A stretch of DNA of 64,000 bases from JAIRLS01 sp031551455 (GTDB lineage Bacteria > Bacteroidota > Bacteroidia > Bacteroidales > UBA4181), in contig JAVBNP010000006.1 of assembly GCA_031551455.1 (NCBI GenBank), positions 1 through 64,000 of the forward strand. Direction: 5' to 3'. The notes under the pieces were generated by a model. That model saw only the letters and a list, made by a program, of their open reading frames with translations. It was not told where the DNA came from and did not search any database. Positions 17,981 through 25,837 of this stretch are shown here, one piece after another; the first letter of the stretch is position 1, and each line of letters begins with the position of its first letter. A program made the translations under genes and the position numbers.

Positions 17981-18649
17981 TTAAGCGGTCAAACGATCCA
18001 AAATATCGACCAATGCCTGAGGTTCGGACGAATAATAATCCGCGCCGATTTTCTTGGCGAATTCGTTATTTAACGGAGCTCCGCCGATACAGGTAACAGC
18101 TTTCGGGAACTCGGCTTTGATCGCTTTGTTGATTTTTTCCATGTTCACCATGGTAGTGGTAAGAAGAGCCGACATGCCGACAAAGGCGTCGGGATTCTCT
18201 TTGATGGCGGCAATGAACTTTTCCGCCGAAACGTCCACACCGAGATCGATTACTTCGTAACCGTTGCCTTCAACGATCATGCTCACCAAATTTTTTCCGA
18301 TATCGTGCAAATCGCCTTCTACCGTGCCGATGATGAATTTTCCTTTACGTTTTACCGATCCGTCGTTGAAGAATTTTTTCAAGTGGGCCATGGCTCCGCT
18401 CATGGCTTTGGCGCTCATCAACACTTGGGGCACGAAAACCTTATTTTCTCTGAACTTTACGCCCACTTTGCCCATACCTTCAATCAATCCGTGCGTAAGA
18501 ATTTCGCCGGGACTAACGCCTTCGTTCAACGCTTGCACCGTAAGTTCGTCGGCGCCGGGTTGACCTTTCATGTCGGGGGGATAAGGAGAAGTTTGGTTGA
18601 TCTTTCCGAATTCCACGCATTTCGCAATTTGTTCCAAAATACTACTCAT
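17981..18649 (-). CDS. Corrinoid (B12-binding) methyl-carrier protein, MtaC/MtbC-like
   Basis: 222 residues from ATG 18649, which has GGAAC just upstream; an ATG seven codons earlier is possible. N-terminal four-helix cap domain (about 1-90; QALNEGVSPGEILTHGL, KVFVPQVLMSAKAM), then the Rossmann-like B12 domain with the lower-ligand motif D-x-H-x-x-G in EGDLHDIGKN, SALLTTTM and the terminal GGAPLNNEFAKKIGADYYS loop. It carries the methyl group on cobalt between a substrate-specific methyltransferase and the MtaA-like enzyme encoded 26 bases downstream. No reductive activator (RamA/RACE) gene is in the window, although Co(I) systems normally need one. Confidence 0.9.
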   Translation of the reverse strand: MSSILEQIAKCVEFGKINQTSPYPPDMKGQPGADELTVQALNEGVSPGEILTHGLIEGMGKVGVKFRENKVFVPQVLMSAKAMSGAMAHLKKFFNDGSVKRKGKFIIGTVEGDLHDIGKNLVSMIVEGNGYEVIDLGVDVSAEKFIAAIKENPDAFVGMSALLTTTMVNMEKINKAIKAEFPKAVTCIGGAPLNNEFAKKIGADYYSSEPQALVDILDRLTA

Positions 18650-18673
18650 AGTTCCAAAATTTAAATTCAATAT

Positions 18674-19423
18674 TTATAATTCTTTTATTTTAATGTTTTT
18701 ATATGACACTTTGTCGCCATGATCCTGTAACAGGATATAGCCTTCGGCAACTTCGCCGTATCCCGCTTTATCTTTGAATTTGGATTTTTGTACCAACGCC
18801 TTGAATTCGTCGCTGCCCAATACATAACTCAGCATTAATTCGCCGTTTAACCAATGTTCCACATGTCTGTCTTTGCTGACGATGCGACCACTGTTCCATT
18901 CGCCCGTGGGGTTGACTTTTTTTGTGTCCGGAGCTTCAATCAGTTCATATAAACCGCCCAATTTGCAACCTACTGGAATTTTATCCGTTTGGAAAATCGG
19001 ATGTACTCCGTCGTCGATGATTTGATATTCCGGGCCGAAGACGTAAGCGCTGTTGGGATTTCCCAGCGATTCGTCCACGAAATATTTGATGCCGCTGTTG
19101 GCTCCCGGAGACATTTTGAAATCGAAAGTCAGATCGAAGTTTCCGTATTTTTTCACGGTAACCAAGTCGCCGCCGTTAGCCGATTCTCCTCCTTTGCTTT
19201 TTTCGACGATCAAACAACCGTCTTCAACTCGCCAACCATGTTTCGGCAGACTATCGGTATAAATACGACGCCAACCGTTCATGGTTTTTCCGTCGAAAAG
19301 AAGTTGCCAACCATCTTTTTTTTCTTTTTCGGTCAATTGATTGTCTGCCGAAGGCGAAGAACCTCCGCAGGAAAAAATAAATGCGCAACAGGCAATGAGA
19401 AAAGGGATTTGGATGATTTTCAT
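18674..19423 (-). CDS. PF06439 (DUF1080) 3-keto-disaccharide hydrolase family lipoprotein, first gene of the corrinoid operon
   Basis: 249 residues from ATG 19423, which begins a lipoprotein signal (IACCAFIFSC, Cys19); the longer in-frame reading puts 16 polar residues before it. One PF06439 domain: LLFDGKTMNGWRRIY, HGWRVEDGCL, GGDLVTVKKYGNFDLTF, NSGIKYFVDE, GPEYQIIDDGVHP and the closing ILLQDHGDKVSYKNIKI. It is clearly a paralogue of the 743-1435 product. Exported like the operon's oxidoreductase and isomerase, it should cleave a 3-keto-glycoside outside the cytoplasm. It is followed after 24 bases by the corrinoid protein gene and preceded by a TAnnTTTG promoter, so it opens the operon. Confidence 0.87.
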   Translation of the reverse strand: MKIIQIPFLIACCAFIFSCGGSSPSADNQLTEKEKKDGWQLLFDGKTMNGWRRIYTDSLPKHGWRVEDGCLIVEKSKGGESANGGDLVTVKKYGNFDLTFDFKMSPGANSGIKYFVDESLGNPNSAYVFGPEYQIIDDGVHPIFQTDKIPVGCKLGGLYELIEAPDTKKVNPTGEWNSGRIVSKDRHVEHWLNGELMLSYVLGSDEFKALVQKSKFKDKAGYGEVAEGYILLQDHGDKVSYKNIKIKEL

Positions 19424-19468
19424 GAGTTTGATTTTTTCGTTAACGGTATTAATTTCGAGATCTACTTG

Positions 19469-19476
19469 CAAATATA
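19469..19476 (-). promoter_or_regulatory. Putative operon promoter -7 element (TATATTTG)
   Basis: The minus strand reads TATATTTG, a match to TAnnTTTG, 46 bases before the ATG of the first structural gene at 19423 and 26 bases inside the gap after the regulator stop. It would give the eight-gene operon a promoter separate from that of the regulator. No clear -33 element. Confidence 0.5.
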
Positions 19477-19501
19477 AGGTTATTGTTTTGAATATCGGCT
19501 A

Positions 19502-20500
19502 CTACAATGAATTTCTGATAATGACTTTCGTCGGAATATTTTTTTGAACGAATTGTTGCGTTTCGACGAATTGTCGAATTTCGATTCCCATTTGTCTGAA
19601 ATCGGTGCTCACGACGGTGATTCCGTTTCGGATGATTTCTTTCATCGGAGTTTCGTTATATGAGATAATCCCGATATCCGTTCCTATTTTATACCCCGCT
19701 TCCTCCGAAAATTTAACAACTTTAATTAAGTCGTTATCCGTTATTACCAAAAAAGCCGAACCTTTTCGAATCATCTCTTTTTCGACCACGGTTTCGGTTG
19801 ATCTGTATATGCCTGCGGCATCGCACACTCGGGAAAACGAATCTTTGATTTCTTCGGGAAATCCTCTTCCGGGTGGAAATATCAACCGGAAACAATCGTA
19901 TTTTTTTATCCGATCGCTTGCTTGCAATAATGCGTTTATCAATTCATCATCAAACCGTTGACTGATGTACGACGCATCGCTCAAAGCCGGTGGACGAATG
20001 ATTTGCAACAATTTATGTTTGGGAATTTCGTTCAATACTTTTTTTACCGAAGGATGTTGAAAACAGGTAACAAGATACAGTCCGTATAATCCGACATGCT
20101 CCTTAATGACGGCGCGAAAAACGTCGGGATTGCAATGATGAAAAAACAAGTCCGTCCCGATATTTTTCGATTCGAGTCCCGAAATGATTTCTTTGTACAG
20201 AATTTCGTGATAGGAATCGAAAGAAGTCAAAAAAAGCATCACTTTTAACTGACGATCAACGCCCCTGTTTCCGACGAAATAACCTATTCTGTTTTTTGAT
20301 TCGATGACTCCGTTTTTTTTCAGCTCATTCAATGCTTTCACGACCGTCATGCGGGCAAAACCGGTTTGGGCAATGATATAATTGACGGACGGCAACGGAT
20401 CACCTCGTCGCAGTTTTTTTTCGGAAATCATTTGCACGATTCCGTCGATCACTTTCGTTTGCTTTGATTTATTGCCGCCGGCATTGAAAACACCACTCAT
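19502..20500 (-). CDS. GntR-family regulator with LacI-type sensor domain
   Basis: 332 residues from ATG 20500; the ATG at 20521 would lie only two bases from a -7 promoter box. N-terminal GntR winged helix (KVIDGIVQMISEKKLRRGDP, LPSVNYIIAQTGFARMTVVK, GYFVGNRG), then a periplasmic-binding-protein-like sensor domain (LKVMLFLTSFDSYHEILYKE onward, with LVITDNDLIKVVKF and DIGIISYNETP). This GntR/LacI layout is that of AraR-type sugar regulators, so a sugar-like effector is expected. Its gene lies immediately upstream of, and on the same strand as, the corrinoid/3-keto-glycoside operon and is the likely local regulator. Repeats of TAGAACAG around its promoter are candidate operators. Confidence 0.82.
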   Translation of the reverse strand: MSGVFNAGGNKSKQTKVIDGIVQMISEKKLRRGDPLPSVNYIIAQTGFARMTVVKALNELKKNGVIESKNRIGYFVGNRGVDRQLKVMLFLTSFDSYHEILYKEIISGLESKNIGTDLFFHHCNPDVFRAVIKEHVGLYGLYLVTCFQHPSVKKVLNEIPKHKLLQIIRPPALSDASYISQRFDDELINALLQASDRIKKYDCFRLIFPPGRGFPEEIKDSFSRVCDAAGIYRSTETVVEKEMIRKGSAFLVITDNDLIKVVKFSEEAGYKIGTDIGIISYNETPMKEIIRNGITVVSTDFRQMGIEIRQFVETQQFVQKNIPTKVIIRNSL

Positions 20501-20502
20501 GG

Positions 20503-20586
20503 CTGTTCTATATTTACCCATACAAATGTATTTATTGATTTGTTATATGATAAGCATTTAGAACAGAAAAGCTTCAAGTAGAACAG
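20503..20586. promoter_or_regulatory. Regulator promoter with three TAGAACAG repeats (candidate operators)
   Basis: On the minus strand TACATTTG (20523-20530) fits the -7 consensus TAnnTTTG, 22 bases before ATG 20500. Around it lie two direct copies of TAGAACAG (20559-20566 and 20579-20586, exactly 20 bp apart) and one inverted copy CTGTTCTA (20503-20510). Helically phased repeats flanking the promoter of a GntR/LacI gene are plausible autoregulatory operators. Confidence 0.45.
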
Positions 20587-20905
20587 TAATTTGGAATGAT
20601 TCCGGATAATAATATGTCACAAAGACACGAAGAAGATACAAAAATGAATCGAAATTTTATGTTTACGAGCAGGCTAACGCGTTATCCTTATTTGCGTTTT
20701 TCGAAAAGCATCGATAACGAAATGTGTATTGATGATTTCTGTTAAACAATTGTTTCAAGATATTATGATTTATTTTCTCACAAGGCAAAATCGAATCAAA
20801 CAAATCGAACTCCGTAAAAAATCAACGGGAGCATTAAAATTGATCATACGATTTTTTATCAATTTTAATGCTCCAGAGAAGGATTTTGAACCAAATGTCG
20901 GCAGA
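20587..20905. other. Intergenic region between regulator and cupin genes
   Basis: This stretch lies upstream of the regulator and downstream of the cupin gene. No convincing gene was found: the plus-strand open frame running into the cupin gene has no family resemblance. Its one clear element is the 17-bp perfect hairpin at 20828-20874. Confidence 0.5.
20828..20874 (-). terminator. 17-bp perfect hairpin after the cupin gene
   Basis: GGAGCATTAAAATTGAT (20828-20844) and ATCAATTTTAATGCTCC (20858-20874) are exact inverted copies around a 13-base loop. It lies 31 bases past the cupin stop, and the minus strand continues CCGTTGATTTTTT, so it is a likely terminator. The long perfect arms could also mark a mobile repeat. 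Confidence 0.6.
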
Positions 20906-21439
20906 TCAATGATGATGTTCCGCTTCTTCCGAATCTTTTTGGGTTTTATGTACCGTTCCGTGCGGATGTTCCACCGGCGAATAAATCGAGTACAATTTCA
21001 ACGGTTTATCGCCGATGTTGACGAGGTTGTGCCATTTCCCCGCGGGAACAAATACAGCAAAATCTTTGCCCGCCATTTCCGTGAAATCGAGAGCGTCTTC
21101 ACTGTCCCCCATCATTACTTTTGCTTTACCGTCTTCGATCCGTAAAAACTGGTCGGTATCCGGATGGCGTTCCAAACCGACATCGCCTCCCACGGGAATG
21201 GACATCAAGGTTACCTGAATTTTCCCGCCTGTCCATAAGGCGGTTCTGAAATTGTCATTGGCGTCGGTGTAAGACTCGATATCCAATACGGTCGGCTCCG
21301 CACCGTAATCTTTCAACAGCACTTCCGTCTTCGCTATCTTTTCCTCACTTACGGCACTTTTGGGGTTTTGATGGCAAGAAGTTCCAAACAATCCGAAAAA
21401 AGGCAAACAGAGAACAAATAAAACCGATTTCTTTTTCAT
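20906..21439 (-). CDS. Cupin-domain lipoprotein
   Basis: 177 residues. Signal peptide with lipobox (FFGLFGTSC, Cys22). One cupin barrel: the first motif is around GGDVGLERHPDTDQFLRIEDG, in which His and Glu/Gln positions are recognisable, and the second is VFVPAGKWHNLVNIGDKPL with its His. The tail PHGTVHKTQKDSEEAEHHH is His-rich and could bind metal. Single-domain cupins of this kind are annotated as mannose-6-phosphate isomerase-like, but no enzymatic role can be assigned. Envelope location is predicted. A TATATTTG box on the minus strand at 21619-21626 is a possible promoter with a long leader. Confidence 0.75.
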   Translation of the reverse strand: MKKKSVLFVLCLPFFGLFGTSCHQNPKSAVSEEKIAKTEVLLKDYGAEPTVLDIESYTDANDNFRTALWTGGKIQVTLMSIPVGGDVGLERHPDTDQFLRIEDGKAKVMMGDSEDALDFTEMAGKDFAVFVPAGKWHNLVNIGDKPLKLYSIYSPVEHPHGTVHKTQKDSEEAEHHH

Positions 21440-21846
21440 GGCTTGATGTATTAAAGGTTTATATAGTTATTAACAAACGAACACGCGAATCGGCACATCG
21501 AATAAGAATATTTTGTTGACAAAATATCGTTTTTTCCTTACATGCGTAAAAAGTTACCAATTATCAATATTTCGTCTTTATTCGGTTGTCTCTTTCCTTA
21601 ACCCGTAAATAATTTTGTCAAATATAACGAATTAGATGTTCAATTCAAAGATCCGATTTCCAAAAACATAATGTTTTGCTGTCAGCATAATAAAGATAAG
21701 ACTGTCCAAAAAGCTATTTTTATCTCGTCATTGCGAGCGGTAATGAAGAAATATCTTTGACTATTAGAAGATTACTTCGTCGTTCCTCCTCGCAATGACG
21801 TTCATTTCCGACTTTTTGAACAGTCGTATCACGTAAAAAATCAAAT
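21440..21846. other. Intergenic region between cupin and TonB receptor genes
   Basis: No gene seen. It holds a possible minus-strand -7 box TATATTTG (21619-21626) for the cupin gene and the palindromic repeat element at 21700-21825, which directly follows the receptor gene and may terminate it. Confidence 0.5.
21700..21825. repeat. 126-bp palindromic MITE-like element
   Basis: The outer arms GACTGTCCAAAAAGCT (from 21700) and GACTTTTTGAACAGTC (21810-21825) match as imperfect terminal inverted repeats, 14 of 16 positions. Nested inside are exact 12-bp arms CGTCATTGCGAG (21726-21737) and CTCGCAATGACG (21789-21800). The CGTCATTGCGAG core is a sequence found in many bacterial interspersed repeats. 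No coding capacity; probably a non-autonomous repeat that also folds as a terminator after the receptor gene. Confidence 0.65.
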
Positions 21847-24033
21847 TTAAAATCCGACTGTCAGTTTAGCCATGAAATTGCGAAACGGTTGCGGGAAAAA
21901 ATATTTTGCCGTCCACGCCTCACCAGCGTAATATCCTCTGTAAACCGACGCATTCGAGATATAATCCGCATTCCAAAGGTTGTAAACGGCCATTTGCAGC
22001 CCGACGTAATACTTTTTGAAATCGATTCGATATTGCGCCACGGCATTGTTGACAAAATATCCGTCCAATCGGCGACCGGCGTTCGACGTATTGTCATAAT
22101 ATTGTTTGCCGACATATTTTGCCGTCATGCTCACGGATAATCCCTTAATGATCTCATAAGAAACATCGGCCGATCCGACCCATTCGGGAGAGTAGGCCAA
22201 ATCGGTTGTACCCAAATGCTCCTCGCGTTGGGGAAGATCGTCGTTGTTCTCATCTTTTACTTCCAAGTATGCCGTATAATCTTTGATCTTGTTGCGGCTG
22301 AATGCAATGTTTCCGTTAATTTCCAGCTTTCGTATCGGACGTATACCGAAAACAAGTTCAATACCCGCACGGTAACTTTCCGGAACATTTTCCATGAGCG
22401 CATAACCCGTATCGCTGAGTTTTCCGGTATTGACCAATTGATCGGTATAATACATGTAGAACAAATTGGCGCCGAATGACAGCATATTGTTTTTCAGCTC
22501 GTACCCTGCTTCAACATCATACAATGTTTCGGGTTTCGGGAAAGCCGTACCGCCGTATTTGAATGCATCTTTAATGTCGGCTCGCGTCGGCTCGCGTCGA
22601 CCCACGGCAAACGAAGCATAGGCACGTTGTCCCGACGCGAAGGCAAAAGTGATTCCCGCTTTCGGATTGAAAAAATCGTAATCGTGCGTCTGAGTGAGGT
22701 CGCCGAAATCGTCGTCGGGTCCTTTCATGTCGTACCCGATGTGCCGCCATTGAACGTCTCCGAAGACATACCAACGCTTCGCGAGTTGTTGCGTTACCTT
22801 CAAGTAAGCGCCGAGATCGGTTTTATCGCCCGTGTTACGATACCATTCGTACCCGGCAGGGACGAGATCCCGATCTTGCGCCCAAATAATATCGCCGTAA
22901 TGATCGTTGTCGAAATAACTTCCCGAAACGCCCAAGTGTGCGCGGGTTTTTTCCGTAACGTACGAAGCCGTTACCGTGCCTCCCCAAAGATGATTATCAA
23001 GCCACTTGCGGCGAACCAAATCGGTCGTATTTGAAGGCAACCCATAATCTTCCAATGCGGCGTCTTCCTTATACTGCTCATAATATCCTTTTCCTCGGAC
23101 ATAGTACAAAACCGTATTCAATTTAACATGATCGCTAAGTCGTTCTCCGTAATGAAGGTGAACATGTGCTTGGCGGTAATTGTCGGTTTCGTTGTCATAA
23201 CGGACCAATTTACCTTCATTGTCGGTATAAAGTCCCGAAGGATTATAACGCCGATCGGTCGCCATTTTTTCCTCGGGAACACCGTCCCACGAAATGTCCG
23301 TGCATTGATCGCCGTAAAAAACATTCATTTTAACGGTGCGTTGTCCGGATGAATAACCGCCCGTGAAAAATACCGATTGCTGATCGGAGCCGCCATGTTC
23401 AATATATCCGTCGGTTCGTCCCAACGAATAACGAACATCCGCATTCCAACCGTTTTTGCTGCGCCCCGTCCCCGCGGCTGCATTCAGCTTAAACGTGTTG
23501 AAGGAACCGTAGGCCGCACCGATTTCACCGTACGGATCGATACTTGGTTGCGCCGTTTGCATGTTGAGCGTTGCCCCGAAAGCAGCCGTTCCGTTGGTTG
23601 ACGTACCCACGCCCCGTTGTATCTGCAACGATTGCAACGACGATAATAAATCGGGCATGTTTACCCAAAACACGGATTGGCTTTCGCCGTCGTTTACCGG
23701 CACACCGTCGAAGGTCACGTTAATGCGCGTAGCGTCGCTTCCACGCACACGAAATGATTGATTCCCGATACCGGCGCCGTTTTCCGAAGTCATCACCAAC
23801 GAAGGACTAAATCCGATGGCATTGGGGATTTCCGGTAATACCATTATTTTTTCGGCATCCGAAGCTTTAATATCGGTAAAAGTCGTCGGAGTACGACCAT
23901 CGGCGCGCGTGGCCGAAATGACTACTTCCGACAGTTCCGCTTGCCGAATCGTATCGATCGGCTGTTTCGGAATTTGAGCATATATGCTCGAAACGCCGCA
24001 TAATACTGCGGCAAATAAAATTTCCTTTTTCAT
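21847..24033 (-). CDS. TonB-dependent outer-membrane receptor, TPP-riboswitch controlled (thiamine uptake)
   Basis: 728 residues from ATG 24033, with a signal peptide ending at about GVSSIYAQ. No carboxypeptidase-regulatory extension: it goes straight to a TonB-box-like region (ELSEVVISATRADG) and the plug domain (FRVRGSDATRINVTFDGVPV, LQIQRGVGTSTNG, AAFGATLNM), then a 22-strand-type barrel ending FMAKLTVGF. BtuB/CirA-like in size. Its leader holds a TPP riboswitch, so the substrate is most likely thiamine or a thiamine precursor; this matches the thiamine-regulated outer-membrane receptors known from Bacteroidota. The usual inner-membrane partner (pnuT) and kinase gene do not follow here: next downstream are a repeat element and a cupin gene. 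Confidence 0.85.
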   Translation of the reverse strand: MKKEILFAAVLCGVSSIYAQIPKQPIDTIRQAELSEVVISATRADGRTPTTFTDIKASDAEKIMVLPEIPNAIGFSPSLVMTSENGAGIGNQSFRVRGSDATRINVTFDGVPVNDGESQSVFWVNMPDLLSSLQSLQIQRGVGTSTNGTAAFGATLNMQTAQPSIDPYGEIGAAYGSFNTFKLNAAAGTGRSKNGWNADVRYSLGRTDGYIEHGGSDQQSVFFTGGYSSGQRTVKMNVFYGDQCTDISWDGVPEEKMATDRRYNPSGLYTDNEGKLVRYDNETDNYRQAHVHLHYGERLSDHVKLNTVLYYVRGKGYYEQYKEDAALEDYGLPSNTTDLVRRKWLDNHLWGGTVTASYVTEKTRAHLGVSGSYFDNDHYGDIIWAQDRDLVPAGYEWYRNTGDKTDLGAYLKVTQQLAKRWYVFGDVQWRHIGYDMKGPDDDFGDLTQTHDYDFFNPKAGITFAFASGQRAYASFAVGRREPTRADIKDAFKYGGTAFPKPETLYDVEAGYELKNNMLSFGANLFYMYYTDQLVNTGKLSDTGYALMENVPESYRAGIELVFGIRPIRKLEINGNIAFSRNKIKDYTAYLEVKDENNDDLPQREEHLGTTDLAYSPEWVGSADVSYEIIKGLSVSMTAKYVGKQYYDNTSNAGRRLDGYFVNNAVAQYRIDFKKYYVGLQMAVYNLWNADYISNASVYRGYYAGEAWTAKYFFPQPFRNFMAKLTVGF

Positions 24034-24184
24034 CAAAACAAGGTTTATCGATCCATGTTTCGAACGTAAGATTTGAGGCCTCTATGAATTACCGATGAGG
24101 TAAACACCTAAAAACTTAACGCTCGAAGCGTGAATCGGGTTCAACAAAAAAGGGGATTGGTGAGATAAAAACGCGATGAAGAAA

Positions 24185-24203
24185 ATTGCCCCGCGGCGGC
24201 AAT
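24185..24203 (-). promoter_or_regulatory. Hairpin after the TPP aptamer, possible expression platform
   Basis: On the minus strand ATTGCC and GGCAAT pair around a 7-base GC-rich loop, directly after the conserved end of the aptamer and followed by TTTC. It could be a ligand-gated terminator or part of an anti-terminator switch. The U-tract is short, so control might instead act on translation. Confidence 0.4.
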
Positions 24204-24204
24204 C

Positions 24205-24282
24205 CTTATCCCTACGCCGGCATCAACCGGATCAGGTTCAATGGGTATGATCTCAGTCCGTTGCGTACGGACACCCCTAAAA
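24205..24282 (-). promoter_or_regulatory. TPP (THI-box) riboswitch aptamer
   Basis: The minus strand carries the conserved THI pieces in the right order: AGGGGTGTCC, a GTCC/GGAC stem-loop, CTGAGATCATACCC, TTGAACCTGATC, the GGTTGATGCC arm and GCGTAGGGA. These match the universal TPP aptamer core (CTGAGA, ACCC, GAACCTGAT, GTAGGGA). It lies about 170 bases before the ATG of the TonB-dependent receptor, in the same direction, and just after a promoter. TPP binding should lower receptor expression. Confidence 0.93.
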
Positions 24283-24292
24283 GATTCGGCCG

Positions 24293-24300
24293 CAAAAGTA
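24293..24300 (-). promoter_or_regulatory. Putative -7 element (TACTTTTG) before the riboswitch
   Basis: The minus strand reads TACTTTTG, matching TAnnTTTG, ending about 11 bases before the aptamer begins. This position is just right for transcription to start at the aptamer edge. Confidence 0.6.
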
Positions 24301-24464
24301 GTGTTTTTTACGGAATTCGACAAATTTTATTTGAATATTGATTTTGAGAAACGGATTTGCATAAATCCTTATCTACAAATTCACAAATAACGCAACAAAC
24401 AAAAGGGCCACTCTTGCGAATGACCCTTTCCGGTATTACCTCTTATTTCTTACCTTTTACCTTA

Positions 24465-25826
24465 TCAATGTTCCACCACAATTTGTCGCATTTGCGGTTT
24501 ATCGTTCACTCCATCGTAAATATGCAAGTAGTAGATACCATTGGACAGGCTACTTACATCAAATTCCGTTTTTCCGCCTTTGGTCGTTTTACGGCGCAGC
24601 ATATTGCCTTGCCCGTCGTACAACCGAATGTCGTAAGTGAGATCGGTTTTGAGTCGCTTGGCATCAAGAGTGGCTTGCTCGAGGGATTTGGCTTGAGCAA
24701 TCGCTTCCCGATCCATTTCGATGTTGAGGATGTAGGAGGCCGGGTTGGGATAAAAGGACCAAAGAAGCGAATCATTGGGAGACACTGTTACATATTTTCT
24801 GACCGTGGAAGAAACGCCACATGCATTGCGCGCGTATACTTCTACCCACAGATTGCCGCTTGAGTTAAAAACGACATCGGCGTAATTCATCGTGCCAACG
24901 GTATAAGTTGCCACTACGCTGCTGAACGTATTATGTGTCCATGTAAACCAATAACCCGGTCGCGACGCTGCAACTCCGTATGTGTTGCGAACTCCGGCCA
25001 TCGTTGTTGCAGGCCCGTCTATTGTGGCGCCAATAACCGGCGGACTATCCACGGACACATTGTATCTTGTCAATTCCGAACCGTTGAACCGAACGCTTAC
25101 CCAACCCGGTTCGCTGGTGCCGGATCCCGTAACCGAAACGGTATTGGTCCCTTGACCGCTGGTAATTGTAATATTGGAACTACAACTCCAACTATAACCC
25201 GATTGCCAATTGGTGGCCGTGAAGGTGGCCGACAAACCGTAACAGACTTTGGAGTTGGAGGGGCCAGAGATGGTAGGGGTTCTTATATAAAACCGTAAAT
25301 AAGTATTATCATAGGGTGTATCATATCGTTGATGTATCATTAAGGGTCCTTCTCCCCATTTTGACATATACCACCCTGGACGATTTATCGTTATACCCGA
25401 GTGATCATCGGGACCGGATACTGATTGGTTGCTGTAACCCCATGACACTTTTCCCGGATGAACTTCTTGCGGAACTAGAACATAGCTGGTATCTGTCATA
25501 TATATATCTTCATCTGTTGTCCTATAATAACCGATCCATCGATTTTCTCCTCCCTCTGATACATGCCAAGCAAATCCATGACAATTATAGGTCCGGGTTG
25601 AGCTTATGTTAAAAATATCTGTTATGATAATCGCATTAGGGTACCTCGATTGCCAATATTGATCTGATGCCACTCTCACCGAATGACTTGTTTCTTCCCT
25701 AACATATGCTTCTACCGTATGTCCTTTAGGAGTAAGTACATCTCTTCTTGTATCTCCTGCTATAAGTTTGTTAATACAAGCAAAATTTGACAATGATAAT
25801 ATGGTTAATAGTAAATATATTTTCAT
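24465..25826 (-). CDS. Secreted protein of unknown function with type A T9SS sorting tail
   Basis: 453 residues from ATG 25826 (signal peptide MKIYLLLTILSLSNFACI, possibly a lipoprotein-like Cys; an earlier in-frame start is unlikely). Residues of about 75-150 include TRTYNCHGFAWHVSEGG and later WGYSNQSVSGPDDHSG; the Cys-His pair in NCHGFAW recalls cysteine hydrolase folds but I cannot assign one. Two Ig/PKD-like domains follow (SGPSNSKVCYG, DGPATTMAGVRNTYG). The C-terminal 85 residues are a T9SS type A tail: SFYPNPASYILNIE, YDIRLYDGQGNMLRRK and FDVSSLSNGIYYLHIY. It ends an AT-rich three-gene unit whose other products are small exported proteins. Confidence 0.75.
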   Translation of the reverse strand: MKIYLLLTILSLSNFACINKLIAGDTRRDVLTPKGHTVEAYVREETSHSVRVASDQYWQSRYPNAIIITDIFNISSTRTYNCHGFAWHVSEGGENRWIGYYRTTDEDIYMTDTSYVLVPQEVHPGKVSWGYSNQSVSGPDDHSGITINRPGWYMSKWGEGPLMIHQRYDTPYDNTYLRFYIRTPTISGPSNSKVCYGLSATFTATNWQSGYSWSCSSNITITSGQGTNTVSVTGSGTSEPGWVSVRFNGSELTRYNVSVDSPPVIGATIDGPATTMAGVRNTYGVAASRPGYWFTWTHNTFSSVVATYTVGTMNYADVVFNSSGNLWVEVYARNACGVSSTVRKYVTVSPNDSLLWSFYPNPASYILNIEMDREAIAQAKSLEQATLDAKRLKTDLTYDIRLYDGQGNMLRRKTTKGGKTEFDVSSLSNGIYYLHIYDGVNDKPQMRQIVVEH

Positions 25827-25837
25827 GATTGTAAAAT

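Larger units (their letters stand above)
24034..24464. other. Intergenic region with riboswitch leader
   Basis: No gene seen. From the receptor start outward it holds a leader of about 150 bases with a small hairpin (24185-24203), the TPP aptamer, and the promoter at 24293-24300. The remaining part up to 24464 lies downstream of the T9SS-tail gene; no clear terminator was recognised there. Confidence 0.5.

Noticed and set aside
20729..21145. 138-codon plus-strand open frame between regulator and cupin genes
   Set aside because: It runs antisense through the well-supported cupin gene, has no family resemblance and begins in a terminator region.
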